DNA from: Scenedesmus sp. ARA3
Taxonomy: Eukaryota; Chlorophyta; Chlorophyceae; Sphaeropleales; Scenedesmaceae
Direction of reading: 5' to 3'
Assembly: GCA_004335835.1 (NCBI GenBank)
Contig: RWJK01001123.1
Coordinates: 20,180-84,179 of the forward strand
DNA: 64,000 nucleotides
Shown: piece by piece, positions 29,326 through 42,041 of the stretch
Layout: each line of letters begins with the position of its first letter
How positions within the stretch are numbered: position 1 is the first letter of the stretch
The notes under the pieces: model-generated
The model's input: only the letters and a program-made list of their open reading frames with translations
The model's database searches: none
What the model was told of the DNA's origin: nothing
Position numbers and translations under genes: made by a program

Positions 29326-31417
29326 CTGGGGGGGTGCACTGAAGGGTTTCTGCAGTTGGGTACTCAACGCCCACGCATGGGCTCCATGCAAGGCTTGCAT
29401 GCAAATTTTCCCAAGTGGTGCTGTGCTCCATGCAAGGCCTGCATGCAAAAATTGCCAAGTGGTGCTTTGCTCCATGTAAGGCTTGCATGCAAATTTTGCC
29501 AGTGGTGCTTTGCTGTTTCGTCGCGCCAGCGCTGCAGTGGCTGCGGTTACGGCGCTTCACACTCGGCCTTTTGATCAGTCTTACGTCGGTGTTCATACCC
29601 AGTGTTCAGACTGTTGCATACTGACGCTAGTAGCTCAGGCCGTACAGTATTGCAGCGGGTGCTGCCAACGCGCATGGCAACTTGCCTGAGCAGCGCACAC
29701 ATGCTTGAGGGCGTTTTTGTTACCAAGGGGAGCGAGTTCCCACTGGCTGATCATACACAGCAAACATGCTTGAGGGCTTGCCATCCGCATGCAGACGGTG
29801 TCTGCGCCAGTGATGTGCCCACACGAAACCTTCATTGTTGAAACGCCTGGATATGTCATGTTTATGGTCGTTGCCTGCACATGTGCAGGCCTAGCTAGCG
29901 ACTATAGTCGCTGTACAGCGACTAGGCTGCTAAGCACCGCATGTGGTAATGACGACACCTTAGTTACTACTGCGCCCCAGGGTTTACTGCAGACCTGATC
30001 GGCAGTGCTCGCAGCCACTGTACAGATTATGCATCAGTGCCATGCAAGGCATAAACACCATGTTCTGTTGTGCATGATGCACTGGTCATTGATGGATGAG
30101 ACAGAAGCGGTGCTGCACTCGAGTACCAAGCGCTGCCAGCGCATCAGATGCACGGAAAGCAGTGCAGTCTCAAGGTGCTCACAAGACCACCTGAATTCCA
30201 CCTGACTAGGGAGCTTACTCCCAAGGCAATTGCAAGGCTCCTTGCCAACTTCACCACCACCAGCTCACAGCAACCAATGGCACGCATCATGACGAACATG
30301 CACAGATACATGCACGGCGAGCACCGGCCACATCCAGACTCAGCCATCTGCACATTCGGCAGCCCAGCATGCTTTCTAGCGTGTTGGAAGCATCACACGG
30401 CAGGCACCAAGCATGCACCAACTTGCAGGAAACCGTCCACAGCCAGCACAAAGCAGCAAACGGCGGCTGTTGCTCAGTCAAATGACACAAAGGACGCTTG
30501 TGGATGTGAAGCTGCCACACTGGCTGCCACCACAAGGCGAGGCCTGCATGTGTGCCGGACGATGCAACGCCCAGCATTGTCTGATGGCAAGTGGTTCGCA
30601 GCATCGCTTGGCCGAGATAAACTGCGGAAGGGCACCTGTGTAAAGGACACCCTGCAGCGCATCATTAGGCCAGTGAGGGACTCTCGGGCTGTCCTCTGGC
30701 TTTGACACTTAGCTTGGCAAGCTCTCCTCCTGCTCGGGCACTGCCTGCTGCGCCCGGCGCAAGAGAGCTGCACTGTGCGCTGCCCTCCCAAGCAGCTCAG
30801 GGATTGCGGTGTGTGGGGCTGCTGCGGCAGCTGGCTGGCATGTGTCCAAAAGGCAGCGGCGCCGCCACCTGTGAGAGGCCTGTGCCATTTGCAGCTGCTG
30901 GTGGGGGATGGCGCTGCAGCCTAGGCAAGATTGGGATGCGGCGGATTGTGATGCGAATGCTGAGCAGGAGCCACATCTGATACTTGCCCAGCTTCCGCGA
31001 GGGCCCCAGCCAGGGCCAGCAGCTTCTGGCAGGGGCTGGCGCTGCAGCCTAGCCAAGCATGGGATGCGGCGGCTTGTGACAACATTCAAACGTTATGTGA
31101 CTCTTCAGCTGCCGCGAGGGCCCCATCCTGGGTCTGACGCGGGCTGCCACAGCCTGCAGCAGCAACAAGCAAGCGAACGTGGAAGCAGTGTTGGCCATCA
31201 TCAGCATTAGCAGCAGTGCCGTTGCAGCAGGCTGACAGCACAGCACAGAGGGCAATGCAGAACGACACTGTACACAGTCAGGCGTGCCAGCTTATGGCTG
31301 TATGCTGCACCCCGGATGCATCCAGCAAACTCAGTTATCTGAATATTGCCATATCATGGGCAGCGCCAAGCCACACAACATAGCTGCATGACGACCTGAT
31401 GTTGCTGCTGCGCAGGC
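29326..31417. other. Intergenic with a weak minus-strand gene candidate
   Basis: Between the MAPK and the convergent BSD2-like gene I see only weak coding signals. On the minus strand, 30890-30713 reads as an open terminal segment (WRRRCLLDTCQPAAAAAPHT to a TAA). The segment GGGGCCCTCGCGG is present twice (about 31000 and 31115), as is GGCTGCAGCGCCA (about 30912 and 31043). This is the exon-edge duplication style of this window. The splices cannot be resolved. A 185-codon plus-strand frame at 30148-30705 has no recognisable domain. Confidence 0.3.
29380..29512. repeat. Three 43-bp hairpin-forming repeats after MAPK
   Basis: About 60 bases after the MAPK stop, three near-identical units begin with CTCCATGCAAGGCTTGCATG-like sequence. 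Each contains the inverted pair ATGCAAG/CTTGCAT, so each could fold into a short hairpin. They probably lie in the 3' untranslated region. Confidence 0.8.
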
Positions 31418-32302
31418 TCACCAGTAGTTGGTGATGCCTGTGGCACTGCACTGGTCACACTTCTGGTGGCCGCGCCTGCCACACTGCGAGCAGCTGCTGA
31501 CGCTGCGCGCCTCACCAGGCAGCGACAACCCCTGCGGTTACACATGAAATGTGCAACTGTTGATTTTTGGCTTCTCAGGTGTACCAGTGTCAGCATATGC
31601 ACTTGCACTGCACAGGTCATGTATGAAGTCAAAAAACTGCGTGTTGCAGCTGCTGCTGTTGCCAGTAGTACATGACAGAAGCAAACCCAAGAGCGCGTGA
31701 ACCCACCACGCGGCCCCGGCCTTGGCATGTTGTGCAGAGGATGTAGCCAGTGCCCAAGCATGTCTTGCAGCGCTTGGGTTGCTGCAAGTGACAGCAGAGC
31801 GACGGAGCAGCAGCTAGTCACAGGTGGCTGGGGATCAGCATCACCAGCAGCGAGTGTCTCAGGGTGATGGTCAAGGTAGCTGAAGCGGCATGCACAAGGT
31901 GATGCTGGATGACTTGCACATCATAAAGCTGGCTAAGGCATGTTCCACCTCATGCGAGCTTCAGTTCAAAAAGGGTTTACAAACCTATATGATAATCTTT
32001 CGAGTGCTCACCAGCTCTTCATACACAGCTTTGGCCAATGGTGGGCCCCCAAGGAATGCTGCTGCAGCAAATGCCAGCGCCTCAGTCCCGTGCTCCTGGA
32101 GGGCACTAGGAGGCTTCAATTGGCGTTTGTTGATTCTAGTCAGCGCACCGAGCGGCAATGGGCGGGAGGTTGAGGGGCTGTTGCGTGACAGCAGAGCAGT
32201 GCCCTGGCAGCAGCAGCACACAGATACCATACTGACGATTCCTCCAACTTTTAACGCCGTGCTGTTTTCCAACTGCGAAAATACAACGTATGATGAACGC
32301 AT
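31418..32302 (-). CDS. BSD2-like DnaJ-type zinc-finger protein, plastid
   Basis: Three exons (32302-32012, 31781-31707, 31531-31418) join in phase and end with TGA. The C-terminal half holds four Cys-rich motifs (CKTCLGTG, CTTCQGRG, CSQCGGRG, CDQCSATG), the two-zinc cluster of DnaJ without a J-domain. This matches BSD2/ORANGE-type plastid chaperones; BSD2 assists Rubisco assembly in plants, but whether this is the orthologue cannot be told. Two in-frame ATGs are possible: 32302 (159 residues) and 32230 (135 residues). The latter gives a Ser/Arg/Pro-rich start resembling a plastid transit peptide and the usual length of BSD2. The gene is divergent from the BSD-domain gene 206 bases away. The shared name is coincidental. 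Confidence 0.8.
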
Positions 32303-32508
32303 GTACTCTTCTCTTGCATTAATCGCGTCGTGAAGTGGCAAGGGTTCTTTTGTTGTTTGTTTGGGTTTGCCGCGAGTTCTGCCCCTCGCGACTGCATCGC
32401 ATGCACACCAAACTCATTGGGATGTGTTGAGTAAGGAAGTAGTGCTTCGTATTGCAGCACCTCAACACACCAGGACAGCAGAGTCACACCCAACCACCTG
32501 CTGCAAGC
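32303..32508. promoter_or_regulatory. Short divergent promoter, BSD2-like / BSD-domain gene
   Basis: Only 206 bases separate the two start codons, so both promoters and 5' untranslated regions must be packed here. No specific element is recognised. Confidence 0.45.
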
Positions 32509-35463
32509 ATGGATTGGTTTGCCAGTGTCCGCAAACAGGCGCAGGAGGCTGTCAACACTGTTGTGAACAGCGAAGCAGCAGGACTTGCCCGACAGCTGGC
32601 TGCTCAAGCCACAGAACAGGCAACTGCTTTGGCCAAGGAGGCCAAAGTCAAGGCGCAGGTGCAGCAGATGCTAAGCAACAGGCCAGCCCACTTTTCATGT
32701 TGCGGTAATGTAATAAATAACACATGTGACCAGCAGCAAGCAGCTGGATGGTGGCACTTCACAGCTCTGCGCAGCTCAGCAGTGCTGTGGGGTGATGTGT
32801 CTGAAACTGCACTGCAGGAAGTTGCCAAGGAAGCCATTGAAGAAGCAGAGAAAAGCCTCAAACACCTGCAGCAGGTAACAAGCAACATGACAGCGCTGCA
32901 AGTGTTAATTGATAAGTAGAGGGCGCTGCTGCCCCAGGCATATGATCAGGCCTAGACCACTGGGACAGCAGCTGCAGCACACACAGAGTATCATCCACCA
33001 TACAGCAGTGATTGTGCATGCCGCTGGATACCATGTGCATAATCATTCAGTCAGAAGTTGAGCGCAGTAGCGTGCCCCTGAGCTCAAACAGCAGCCGCCA
33101 CCTCACCCTGCAGCGCCTGCACACTTCCGTGTGTCCTGCAGGGCGGCAAGCAGCAGCCAGCAGCAGCATCAGCAGACCCCCTGCAGTATGGCATCACACC
33201 CGAGCTTGGCCAGTTTGTGCGCAGCCTGACATACAGCACATTCAGGTGCGCACACTGCAGCAGCGCACCTGTGCAGCTCCATTGTGTCGCAGCGTTGCAT
33301 GCAACAGCCCTGCAGGCTTGCATGCGCCTTTATCACATTCGCATGGCCTCCTTCTTCTGCGCCCTCTATTTGTTTTTGCACGCAATTACTCCCTGTTGTT
33401 GTTCGGCTCTTCAACTGCAGTATGTGTCATATACATAGGTTCTTCACCAACAGCAAGGTCCGCCTTGCGTTGCTACTGCTGCAGTGACTACCCGTTGGAC
33501 TCGCTGGACATCCCTGCAGCGGCAGCAGACCAGAAACTCAGCAGCTGGCAGGAGACGCATGCGCGGCTGCTGCTGCAGCAGGTGCCACAGCTGCAGGACC
33601 TGCGCTTCGTGCTGTGCCCAAAGTGAGATTCAGAAGAGCCTTGAGGTTACGAGGGCTGCAGCGCAGCTGTGCATGAGCGTCTGGGGTGGGTGCCGGCTTG
33701 CTTGAAGATGGGTGATTAGCGCTGTGCTGCTGCGCTGATGCAAGCATGTGGTACTCGGCATGTCGGCATCGCGGCAGCAGCAGCAGCAGCAGCAGTAGCA
33801 TCAACCATGGCAGGTGGCTGACTTTGGTGCCGCAGCTGCAGGACCTGCGCTTTATGCCGTGCCCTAAGTGAGTGTCTTGAGTTGAGCCTGAGGTTACGAG
33901 GGCTGCAGCGCAGCTGCACATGAGCTTCTGAGAAGGTGCCGGGCTTGCTTGACGTTGTGCCTGGATGTGTGCTGCTGCAACAGAAGCAAGCATGCCTGTT
34001 GTGGTGTGTTGCATGTAGGCGGGGCGGCAGCAGCAGCAGCAGCGGCGGCCTATGGCTGGCGAGGGTGATGCTTCCGGCAGAGTGCAGAGCTATGAGGCAG
34101 ACTGCCTGCAGCACTCATTACTGTCCTGCAAGACTTGTGTGCTTTGCAAGCCATAGCAGCAGTATGCCAAGCAGCTCTACGCCTGCGGGCGGGTGCACTG
34201 TGTTTGCGTCCCAGCATGCAACCTGCTCAAAGTTATGTATTTTCCCTGTTGCTCTGCTGTGCCTGCAGGCGCATGGATGAGTATGTCTTCTGGACAATTT
34301 ACTTCACCTTATGCAAGAGATACCTACCAGTACAAACACATGAGGAGCAGCTGGAGCAGCCTCAAGCACAGCAGCAGCAGCAGCAGGAAGCACTAGCGCG
34401 CAGCAGTAGCAGCACAAACAGCAGCCAACAAGCAGGAGCTCCTGCAACAGCAGCAGCAGCAGCAGGGGGCAGCAGTGTGCTGCCTCTGTCGTCATCAGCA
34501 GCCAACCTGCTGCATGAAACAGAGGTGAGTACTTCTGGTCTCATTGCTGCTGCTGCTGCTGCTGCTGCTTGGGGCCATGTATGACAATCTGTTCAGCATG
34601 CATGCCTTCAAACCACCAAGGACATGCATGCAAGGTCGCTAATAGGACTATGTTGCACCGCTGCCACGTGTCCTGCGCTGCTGCTGCTGCTGTTGCAGAC
34701 ACAGCAAGAAGCAGCCACAGCAGCTGGAATTGACTCAGCCGCAGACCCAGCAGCAGCAGCAGCAGCAGCAGGTGGCGGCAGTGCCTTTGCTGCTGGTGAC
34801 CGTGTGTCATCCGAGGGTGGCTTGGATGAAGATGAACTTGCTGCGCTGGCAGATGATCCTGAGCTGGACGCATACCTGCAGGTAAGCCTAATGCTGTGCT
34901 GCTTGATGCTGTTGGGTGCTGCTGTGTTGATGACAGAGGTAGTTGATAGAACAGTGGATGAAGATGAGCTTGCTGCACTGGCAGATGACCCTGAGCTGGA
35001 TGTGTACCTGCAGGTGGGAGGCTGCAGCTGCACTGCTTGGTGCCGCTGCTTTGGTTGAACAGCACATGTTTGCGCACAGCGTGGACAATCGCACAGCCGC
35101 AGCGGTGCATTGATGTGCCAGGTGTCCGGATTGATAGGGCCAGCCGTGTGAACGATGGTGGTCTGTATCCAAGGCGCAAGGTATGGCTGAGTTGTGCTGG
35201 GCGGGCACCTGCAATGGTAGTATATCTGGCGCGGCGGCGTTCTGGTCTGAGGTGTGCAAGCGGCGGCTAGATGAACCCTTGCAGCAGGGGCTTACTGCAG
35301 TGTATAGTTGTGGTATGTGGCGGTGCTGAGTTTGCCGCTGTGCATCATTCTGCTGCTGCTGCTGCTGCAGGATGCGCTGCTGCAGGAGGCGCTGCAGCTG
35401 GAAGGTGATGCTGCTTTGAATGTCTGGGGTTTGTGGTTGTGCTGAGGGTACTGCTGCGCGTCA

Positions 35464-35502
<39 letters not shown>

Positions 35503-35878
35503 AGGATGCGCTGCAGCTGGACGGTGATGCTGCTGCTGGCGGCAGCATGGGCGAGGCTGACGGCTCAGAGCTGGAAGATCTTGACGACTACATCAACAAG
35601 CTGGATGCAGGTGCGTCATCAAAATTTTATGAAACTTGTGTCATTAACATTTTTCAAACATGTTACAGCAGCACCACAGTGAGGAGTGCATGTTGTGCGC
35701 AGGACAATGCTGGTGGGGCTTCCCACCACCTGGGTTGGTATAAGCTGGCATGCTTGCTGCTGCTGCTTCCCTCAAATGCATATGGCATCCTGTCATGCAG
35801 TATTGTGCTAGCAGTTGGCTGCAAAATATCTGACAGCCGTTTGTGCTGTGGTTGCCTGCAGAGGTCAGTGCCAAGTGA
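32509..35878 (+). CDS. BSD-domain protein
   Basis: Eight exons (32509-32658, 32818-32874, 33142-33245, 33485-33622, 34269-34524, 34699-34881, 35505-35610, 35862-35878) join in phase to 336 residues. An amphipathic Ala/Gln-rich helix forms the N-terminus (MDWFASVRKQAQEAVNTVV). The BSD domain spans about residues 88-166: ITPELGQFVRSLTYSTF, then HARLLLQQVPQLQDLRFVLC, then PKRMDEYVFWTIYFTLCKRY, with the conserved Phe-Trp pair. The C-terminus is Gln/Ala-rich with an acidic end (LEDLDDYINKLDAEVSAK). The layout matches plant and animal BSD proteins of the SYAP1/BSDC1 kind rather than TFIIH p62; the function is unknown. Exon-end copies occur at 33839-33871 (exon 4) and 34953-35012 (exon 6, 20 codons nearly intact). 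A copy of the exon 7 start is at 35371. Confidence 0.85.
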
Positions 35879-35929
35879 TTCCGTCCAAACAACCTCACAG
35901 GACATGGCGCACTTGGCCAAACGCGGCAA

Positions 35930-35966
<37 letters not shown>

Positions 35967-37034
35967 TGCTGTGCTCTGAAGAAGGCATGCTGCGCAGCAC
36001 CAAGTACTGAACACCGGCACCATGAGTTACTCATTGCAAGCCAAGCTCTGCAGCGCCGTATCAGTGCGGTTCTGGCCCCGCAATTGCTTATAACTCAGCC
36101 GTGGCAGCATCACAGCCAAGTGGTGTGGCTTGCTGGGTTAGTACCTGAGGCAGGTTCAAGTCCTGTAGTATAGGTGCTTGCCAGTGCTTAGGACATCACA
36201 GCTGCCAGCGGACGCAGTTATACAACTCCTGTGTTTTTTGGGGTGATCCAAATGTAACCCCATGTCCACTTGACCGTCACATGTGCGTTTCTGCAAGTCG
36301 TTACACCAAGCGCGCAGCACAGACGCCAGCACACATACAAATCAGTCCTGGAACCATGTACGTACTACAGAGGGACCATTCAACTCCACAGCAACTACCT
36401 GCAATTTGTATCGCTGCAATGGCACCATATGGTGCACATGCGTGAGCAGCAGCCACAGCGTTGCATTAAAGGCGGCTGTAAGGCTGGTTGCAATAAGCAA
36501 CACAATGCAAACAGCAACGCCGTCACTGAACAGCGTGCATCCGTCAAGTGCCACAACGCAATAAGAACTCAATTCTCAAGAGCACAATATCAACACAAGC
36601 AGTCTTTTAAGTCAAGCCGCATTTGCTGCGGTGCCAGCGTCAGGAAACAACCCACTTGAGTTGAGAGGTACTGACGAGGCATTTTTCTTTCATTGGTACA
36701 ATGCATCACAATTAAGCAGCAGCATCTGGTGCGTGTTGCATCACCTGCACGTGTGATCGCGTGATGTGCCGCAAATACAGGAACAACATTGCCATTCACA
36801 ACCATACAGTACTACTAGTAGCTCCAAGACAAGAGATGCACTCAAACAGCTTTATGTTAAGCAGCTGAACACGGCTGAAATGACTACAATACCTGCAATG
36901 GCCAGACAAAAGACCCACACAAGTCCTTGGAACCTTGGACCACCAGATCTCAATAGCAACACATCCGCATCAGCTTTGACCACCGTGCTGATGATGCATT
37001 TATCGTGCTCATCACCATGTCATGCTTGTAGGGT
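35879..37034. other. Intergenic between convergent genes
   Basis: No gene is supported. A (CAG) run lies at 35932-35964. A tRNA-like T-arm at 36150-36166 stands alone. The rest, 36170-37030, is AT-richer and has only short open frames. Confidence 0.5.
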
Positions 37035-37754
37035 TCACATGCGCATGCGGCGGCCAGGGCCGCCTGCTTTTGAGCTGGTCATGTTGACTGTCACCGGAAA
37101 CAGCCCGATGTCGCTTGCAGATGACAGGTGCTGCAAGGTAGCGCCCAGCTGCAGCTCAGCAACCTTGTTCCACAATTCAGCTAGCTTTGCATGCTTGGAA
37201 GCTGCAGTGAAGCCGCCGGCGCGCACTGCCATGGCCCGCATCTGCTGCACGGCTTGTGCATGGTACACGAAGAGCGTGCTGCCACCCTTGTTGGGCAGCA
37301 GCAGCGGGTGCATGAAGTGGCAGGAGCCTGAGTCTGCACAGCAGCAGCAGCAGCAGCAGCAGCAACATGTGATACTTCCGGCACAATGCGTGAAAAAAGA
37401 AGGTTGGCTACACCTGTCAAGCTTACCAGGCACGGCGTAACCAGTAGCAGCAGTGTCACTACGCGCTGGTGTCACCAGCAACGCAACTAGCAGCTGCAGT
37501 GTAGCGCACTGTTTGTTGAGGTGACAATGGTGACGGCCGTGCCAATCACCGCCCCACAGCCACCACAACGCAACCAGGGGCACCAGCTTTGCCAGCGCCT
37601 GGTGTCACGGGCAGTGTAACTAGCAGCTGCAGTGTAACTCACTGTTTGTCGAAGAGACGATGCCAATGGCTGTGCCGATCAGGGGTCCCACAGCCACCAC
37701 ATACTGCACCTTCCGGCGCTCAGGGCTGCCAAGAGGTGTGAACCACCAGTATCT

Positions 37755-37799
<45 letters not shown>

Positions 37800-39240
37800 G
37801 CAGCATAGGGATGGAGGGATGAACATAGTCATCCCCAGCAGGTCACCTGTCGAGCCACAGCAGTGACGCCATCGACTGCGCCCCACTGGGGTGGAAAACG
37901 GAGGGAGCACGCGGCATGATGTCTGAAACGTGAGAGAACTACACAGTGCCACTGAGTGCCGGGCCTGTGTGTTGCTGCAGTGCTGCACGAGAAGCAGAGG
38001 CATCTGATCGCCAACTGTTCCTAGTAAAGTGCCACACTGCCGTAAGCAGCGTTGCCACCTGTCAGTGCATGTCATGACACTGTTTCCATACCACACCTCT
38101 CTCTGTGCAGCATACCGTCAACACTTACTTGTAGAACAGAGTTAGGACTTCTGTCACCACCTCTGCTGCGTCAATGCAGTCCGCAGCAGGCACGCCCTCA
38201 CAGTTCATGGTGTTGTTCCCACTCAACTTCACACTGTACTGGGGTGTGAATTCCGTTTTGAGCTGCAGCCTGATGTGGCCGCAACCCTGGAATGATGGCT
38301 TCACTAACTCATCCAGCCACATTGCTGCAGCAGTGCTGTTTGAGGGGGCACTGCAAACGATTTGCGCAGCAAAACAGAACCAGCAGCACCGACAGCAGAG
38401 CAGCGGAAGCGCACAACGGTCAAGCTCAAGCAGCAGCGTTGTGTGTGCAGGTGGTTGAATTGCACGGATAACGGAGGAAATGACTGTGTATCATCAGTCT
38501 TTCAACTACTGTCACCCTCGCAGGCGGAGTGCAGCGGCTCGCTGGGTAATGCCGGAGGCCGGTTATAGTCTTGGGATGCAATGTTCTGCATTGTATTCCA
38601 TTCCGGCTACTCACACATCAGGAAGCTTGGAGGGAGCAGGCTGCAGGCCCTTGTTCTTGAGGGCCACAAACAGCTGACGCAGGCGGCTGTCGTCTGTGTG
38701 GAAGTACAGCGGGCGACTTGGCCTGCGGAAGCAGCAGCAGCAACAGCAGCAGCACCACCACCATCAGCAGAGCAGCATTAGGCGCTGCGCCAACAAACAA
38801 AGGCGGCTGCTGCACCCTGGCTGTTGCTAAAGACCCTTGTGTTGGTTGCACCCATACAGTACGAAGAAATGTTGAGGTGAGTGACTTCATCACTTTAGGC
38901 TACACACTCGCCATAGCAAGGCAACAGCAGCAGCAGAGCCGCAGCTGCTCATTCACGTAAACAACTGGAGTGTAAAAGCGAGGGGCACGTTGTCTGCAAT
39001 GGCACTACAAACTCTATGATGCACAACTGCACCTAGCAAAGCATTCTAGCAAGGCATCAGCAGCAGCACACAACAGCCTGCTCACAGGCACAGCGGCACT
39101 TGTATGTTGCTGACACCCCACACCTGGCAACTCGCTCCATGAATGCATCAAACAGCTTCTTGATGTCTGCCTTGTTCACAGCCTTCTGCCCCAACTTAAA
39201 CCAGGCCATGATGCCGGCAACAAGCTCTAGAGGCACACAT

Positions 39241-39288
<48 letters not shown>

Positions 39289-40054
39289 GATGAACACCGC
39301 CAGGCACTTGCACACTTCTGGTGGTTGAGGACTGCCAAGCGACTTCCCTTGATTGCTCTTGGTTGCTCTTGCTGGAAAGACGTGTAATCGATTGATGGAC
39401 ATGCACACTTCTACATGGCTCTGAAAGCACTGCCTGGCTTGCAAGCTGACAAGCTGCAGCAGACCCACAGCTGGTGGTGCATTAGCTGTCAGCTAGCGTC
39501 CCCAATACCGCTGACAGCACAAGCAGCCATAATCATGGCAAAGGACGCTGCGGCTTGGGACCCCACCTCCAAAATCGCCTCCAGGTGTCCCCTATGTGAC
39601 CGCCAGGCAACATCGCAAACATTTGTTGGCCAGGCAAGACAAAGCAGCGGCAGCGGGATGCAACAAAACAAAACACATCAGCCGAGCATTCAGCGTCACT
39701 GCCGATGGTTGATGCACCATGCTGATGCACACCATGCATGGTGTCGGCAAGTATGTAGCAGTAGCAGTAGCAGCAGCAGCAGCAGCAGCAGCAGCCGCGA
39801 TGCACTATATCATATAGACATTACAGAGATGGGTAACACGATGATGAGACATTACAGAGGCAACTGTGGCAGCGTCAATCAAGGTGGCGTATGCAGCACA
39901 GTGCACAACACCCCCTCACCAGCAAGGCAGCATCTCCACGCGCGTCAATGCACGAGAAAGTGCTGCGTGTGCTGTTGGCCAGCTGGAGCGATGGGTGCGT
40001 AAGCTGGTCAGCGAAATGGGCTTGGACCTGCGGCACCTGTGTGCGGTATGGTGC

Positions 40055-40106
<52 letters not shown>

Positions 40107-40645
40107 CACGTTTCATGCGCAATCGCAGGCAGGGGGGCAGCAAGTGGTGGCTGTTGGAGCCAGTTTGTGGTGTGGGGGCAGTTGCTGCTCAGGTCAGACA
40201 CATCACCCAGTACAGCACTACATGTACAGCACACAAGGCAGTACACCAATACAGCATTCACCCTGCAGACTGCTCAGGTTGATCCTGCAGCAGCACTGCT
40301 GGTGATCAGCCTCATGAGCAGACAGTATGCATCCCGTTCAAAAGCCTTTTCGGCTCGTGAAGGGCCTTCGTTGCCTGCAGGCAGCTGCTGCTCAGCATGA
40401 ATGCTGCATATGCTGCAGTGGCCACGCCTCTTGTGAAGCAGTCTCCTCGTCCCAAAGCGGCACGTCTTGCCACTTACCGCGAACCGTTTGTAGCTCTCAT
40501 CCGCGTTGAAAGTAGGCGTAGACAAAGCGTTCAAGTTGTCCCCCACAGTGAAGCCCGTGACTCCGCATGCAAGTGCCGGGAGCCAGAGCTCGGTCAACGC
40601 GACACAAGCGCCCAGCGCCAGCAGCAGGGGGCTCAAGCGCTTCAT
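37035..40645 (-). CDS. Unrecognised protein with signal peptide and membrane segment
   Basis: I do not recognise this family. Exons that join in phase are, in order, 40645-40478, then (possibly after an unresolved exon) 40036-39920, an unresolved part, 39226-39124, 38722-38617, 38286-38129, 37752-37643 and 37333-37035 (TGA). The first exon starts with a clear secretory signal (MKRLSPLLLALGACVALTEL). The middle holds IMAWFKLGQKAVNKADIKKL and PLYFHTDDSRLRQLFVALKN. A Cys-containing segment follows with an N-glycosylation site (GNNTMNCEGVPAADCIDAAE). A hydrophobic stretch (VQYVVAVGPLIGTAIGIVSS) suits a transmembrane helix, and the last exon ends in a basic tail. A luminal or cell-surface role is an inference from the signal and Asn/Cys content. 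The end of the 37643 exon is copied at 37508-37575. (CTG) tracts precede four of its acceptors. Confidence 0.65.
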
Positions 40646-41824
40646 TTAGGCTTCAACACAACGTACGAAACTTCAGAAGGACCCCAGGGTCAGTGCAGAG
40701 CTGACCTACTGCGTGCCACTCTTATTTGACTACCCGTGACTACTGCTCTAGAAGCAAAAAAAGAGGGAGATAGGAACACTTGAGAGTGATCACTATGTGC
40801 GATCAGAAAAAACAGAGTTAGGATCCTGTTGGCTGCCGATGATTTCTCGCGGATTCAACCACGGCAACTAGCATCTACCATCAACCGCAAAGTACAACGG
40901 TATTCTGACCCTTCACTAACTGGTTGGTCGGCTAATACAAGGTATCGTTTCTCTTTTACAGAGCATTTCAAATGCTCACCCGGCAACAGGGGGCGTATGG
41001 CCAAGGTCATTCAACCACCCAAGTTCACGTGCCAAGTTGGGTCCAGCCACGTGGTCCAGCTGCAGCACTCAGTGACTGAGCTCACTGCTGCCTGTTCTAC
41101 TGATCACCATGCTAATGAGCCAGCCCACGTCGGCGCACATCACATAATACCAAACCGGCATTCAGTAGCTGCGCACTGCCGCTTGCCCAACGCTGGCGAT
41201 GGCGCTCCCACCGTGCAATGCCCACATTGTGGGCCCTGGTCAGGGCAGGAAGCTGTCCCGCAGCTGCACCACCTGGTGTGAGCCGTACCACAGCTTGCCT
41301 GACTCCGCATTGTGCCACACCCCGGGCAGCACCAGCTGCTCAGCGCCAGCTTGCCAGGCCGCCGGCCTCTGCATAATGCCACATGCCTGGCAGCACGTCC
41401 TGCCACACCAGCCCTGGGCAGGAGGTGGCACTGTTGCTGTCGACAGACAATTTTGGCCAGCTGTGGCTGCTTTGGTGACGACATGGATGGTGATGATGAG
41501 CACAAGCCTGGCCTCGTTGCAGCCACACACTGCTGTGCTGTGCTGTGCTATGCTGTGTTGTGCTGTGTTGTGCTGTGATGAGCCAGCTTGCTGGCTGCCG
41601 CATGGTGTGCTGCCAGCCAGGCTGACATGTGCAGCACGTGCCAGCGGCTGGCCTCTCAGCTGCCTTGCGCCACCACACAGCTTGGTTGGACGTGGCGCGA
41701 CACCGGCAGCAGCTGATGGTCCAACTGGTTGCCTGATTGCTGCTGCAGTTGCCGCAAAAACAGGTTGTGAGCCTGCTCGTCGCATCCAACAATGGTTTCC
41801 ATACTGAAGAATAATGGGGCCTAA
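40646..41824. other. Spacer with extra copies of the hydrolase last exon
   Basis: From 40646 to 41239 nothing is recognised. From 41240 to about 41345 the minus strand carries a second version of the hydrolase C-terminus (LVLPGVWHNAESGKLWYGSH, ending SFLP and stop), with a partial further copy at 41365-41440. A TGTGC-type pentamer run is at 41530-41580. These are tandem copies of the terminal exon downstream of the functional stop at 41825. Confidence 0.7.
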
Positions 41825-42005
41825 TCAAGGCAGGAAGCTGTCCCACAGTGGCACCACCTGCTGCGAGCCATACCACAGCTTGCCAGGCTCCGCATTGTGC
41901 CACACCCCAGGGAGTACCAGCTGCTCAGCGCCAGGCAGCAGCCCTGTTTGCACAGGGCACACTCCATCACCATCCACCTCGACTTGCCCGCAGTTTGCCT
42001 GCATG

Positions 42006-42041
<36 letters not shown>

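Noticed and set aside
30148..30705. 185-codon plus-strand open frame
   Set aside because: It has no recognisable domain, no splice context and unusual composition. It may be chance in a low-stop region.
36150..36166. tRNA-like T-arm (GCAGG stem, TTCAAGT loop, CCTGT stem)
   Set aside because: No matching acceptor stem, D-arm or anticodon arm can be placed upstream, so it is not called as a tRNA.
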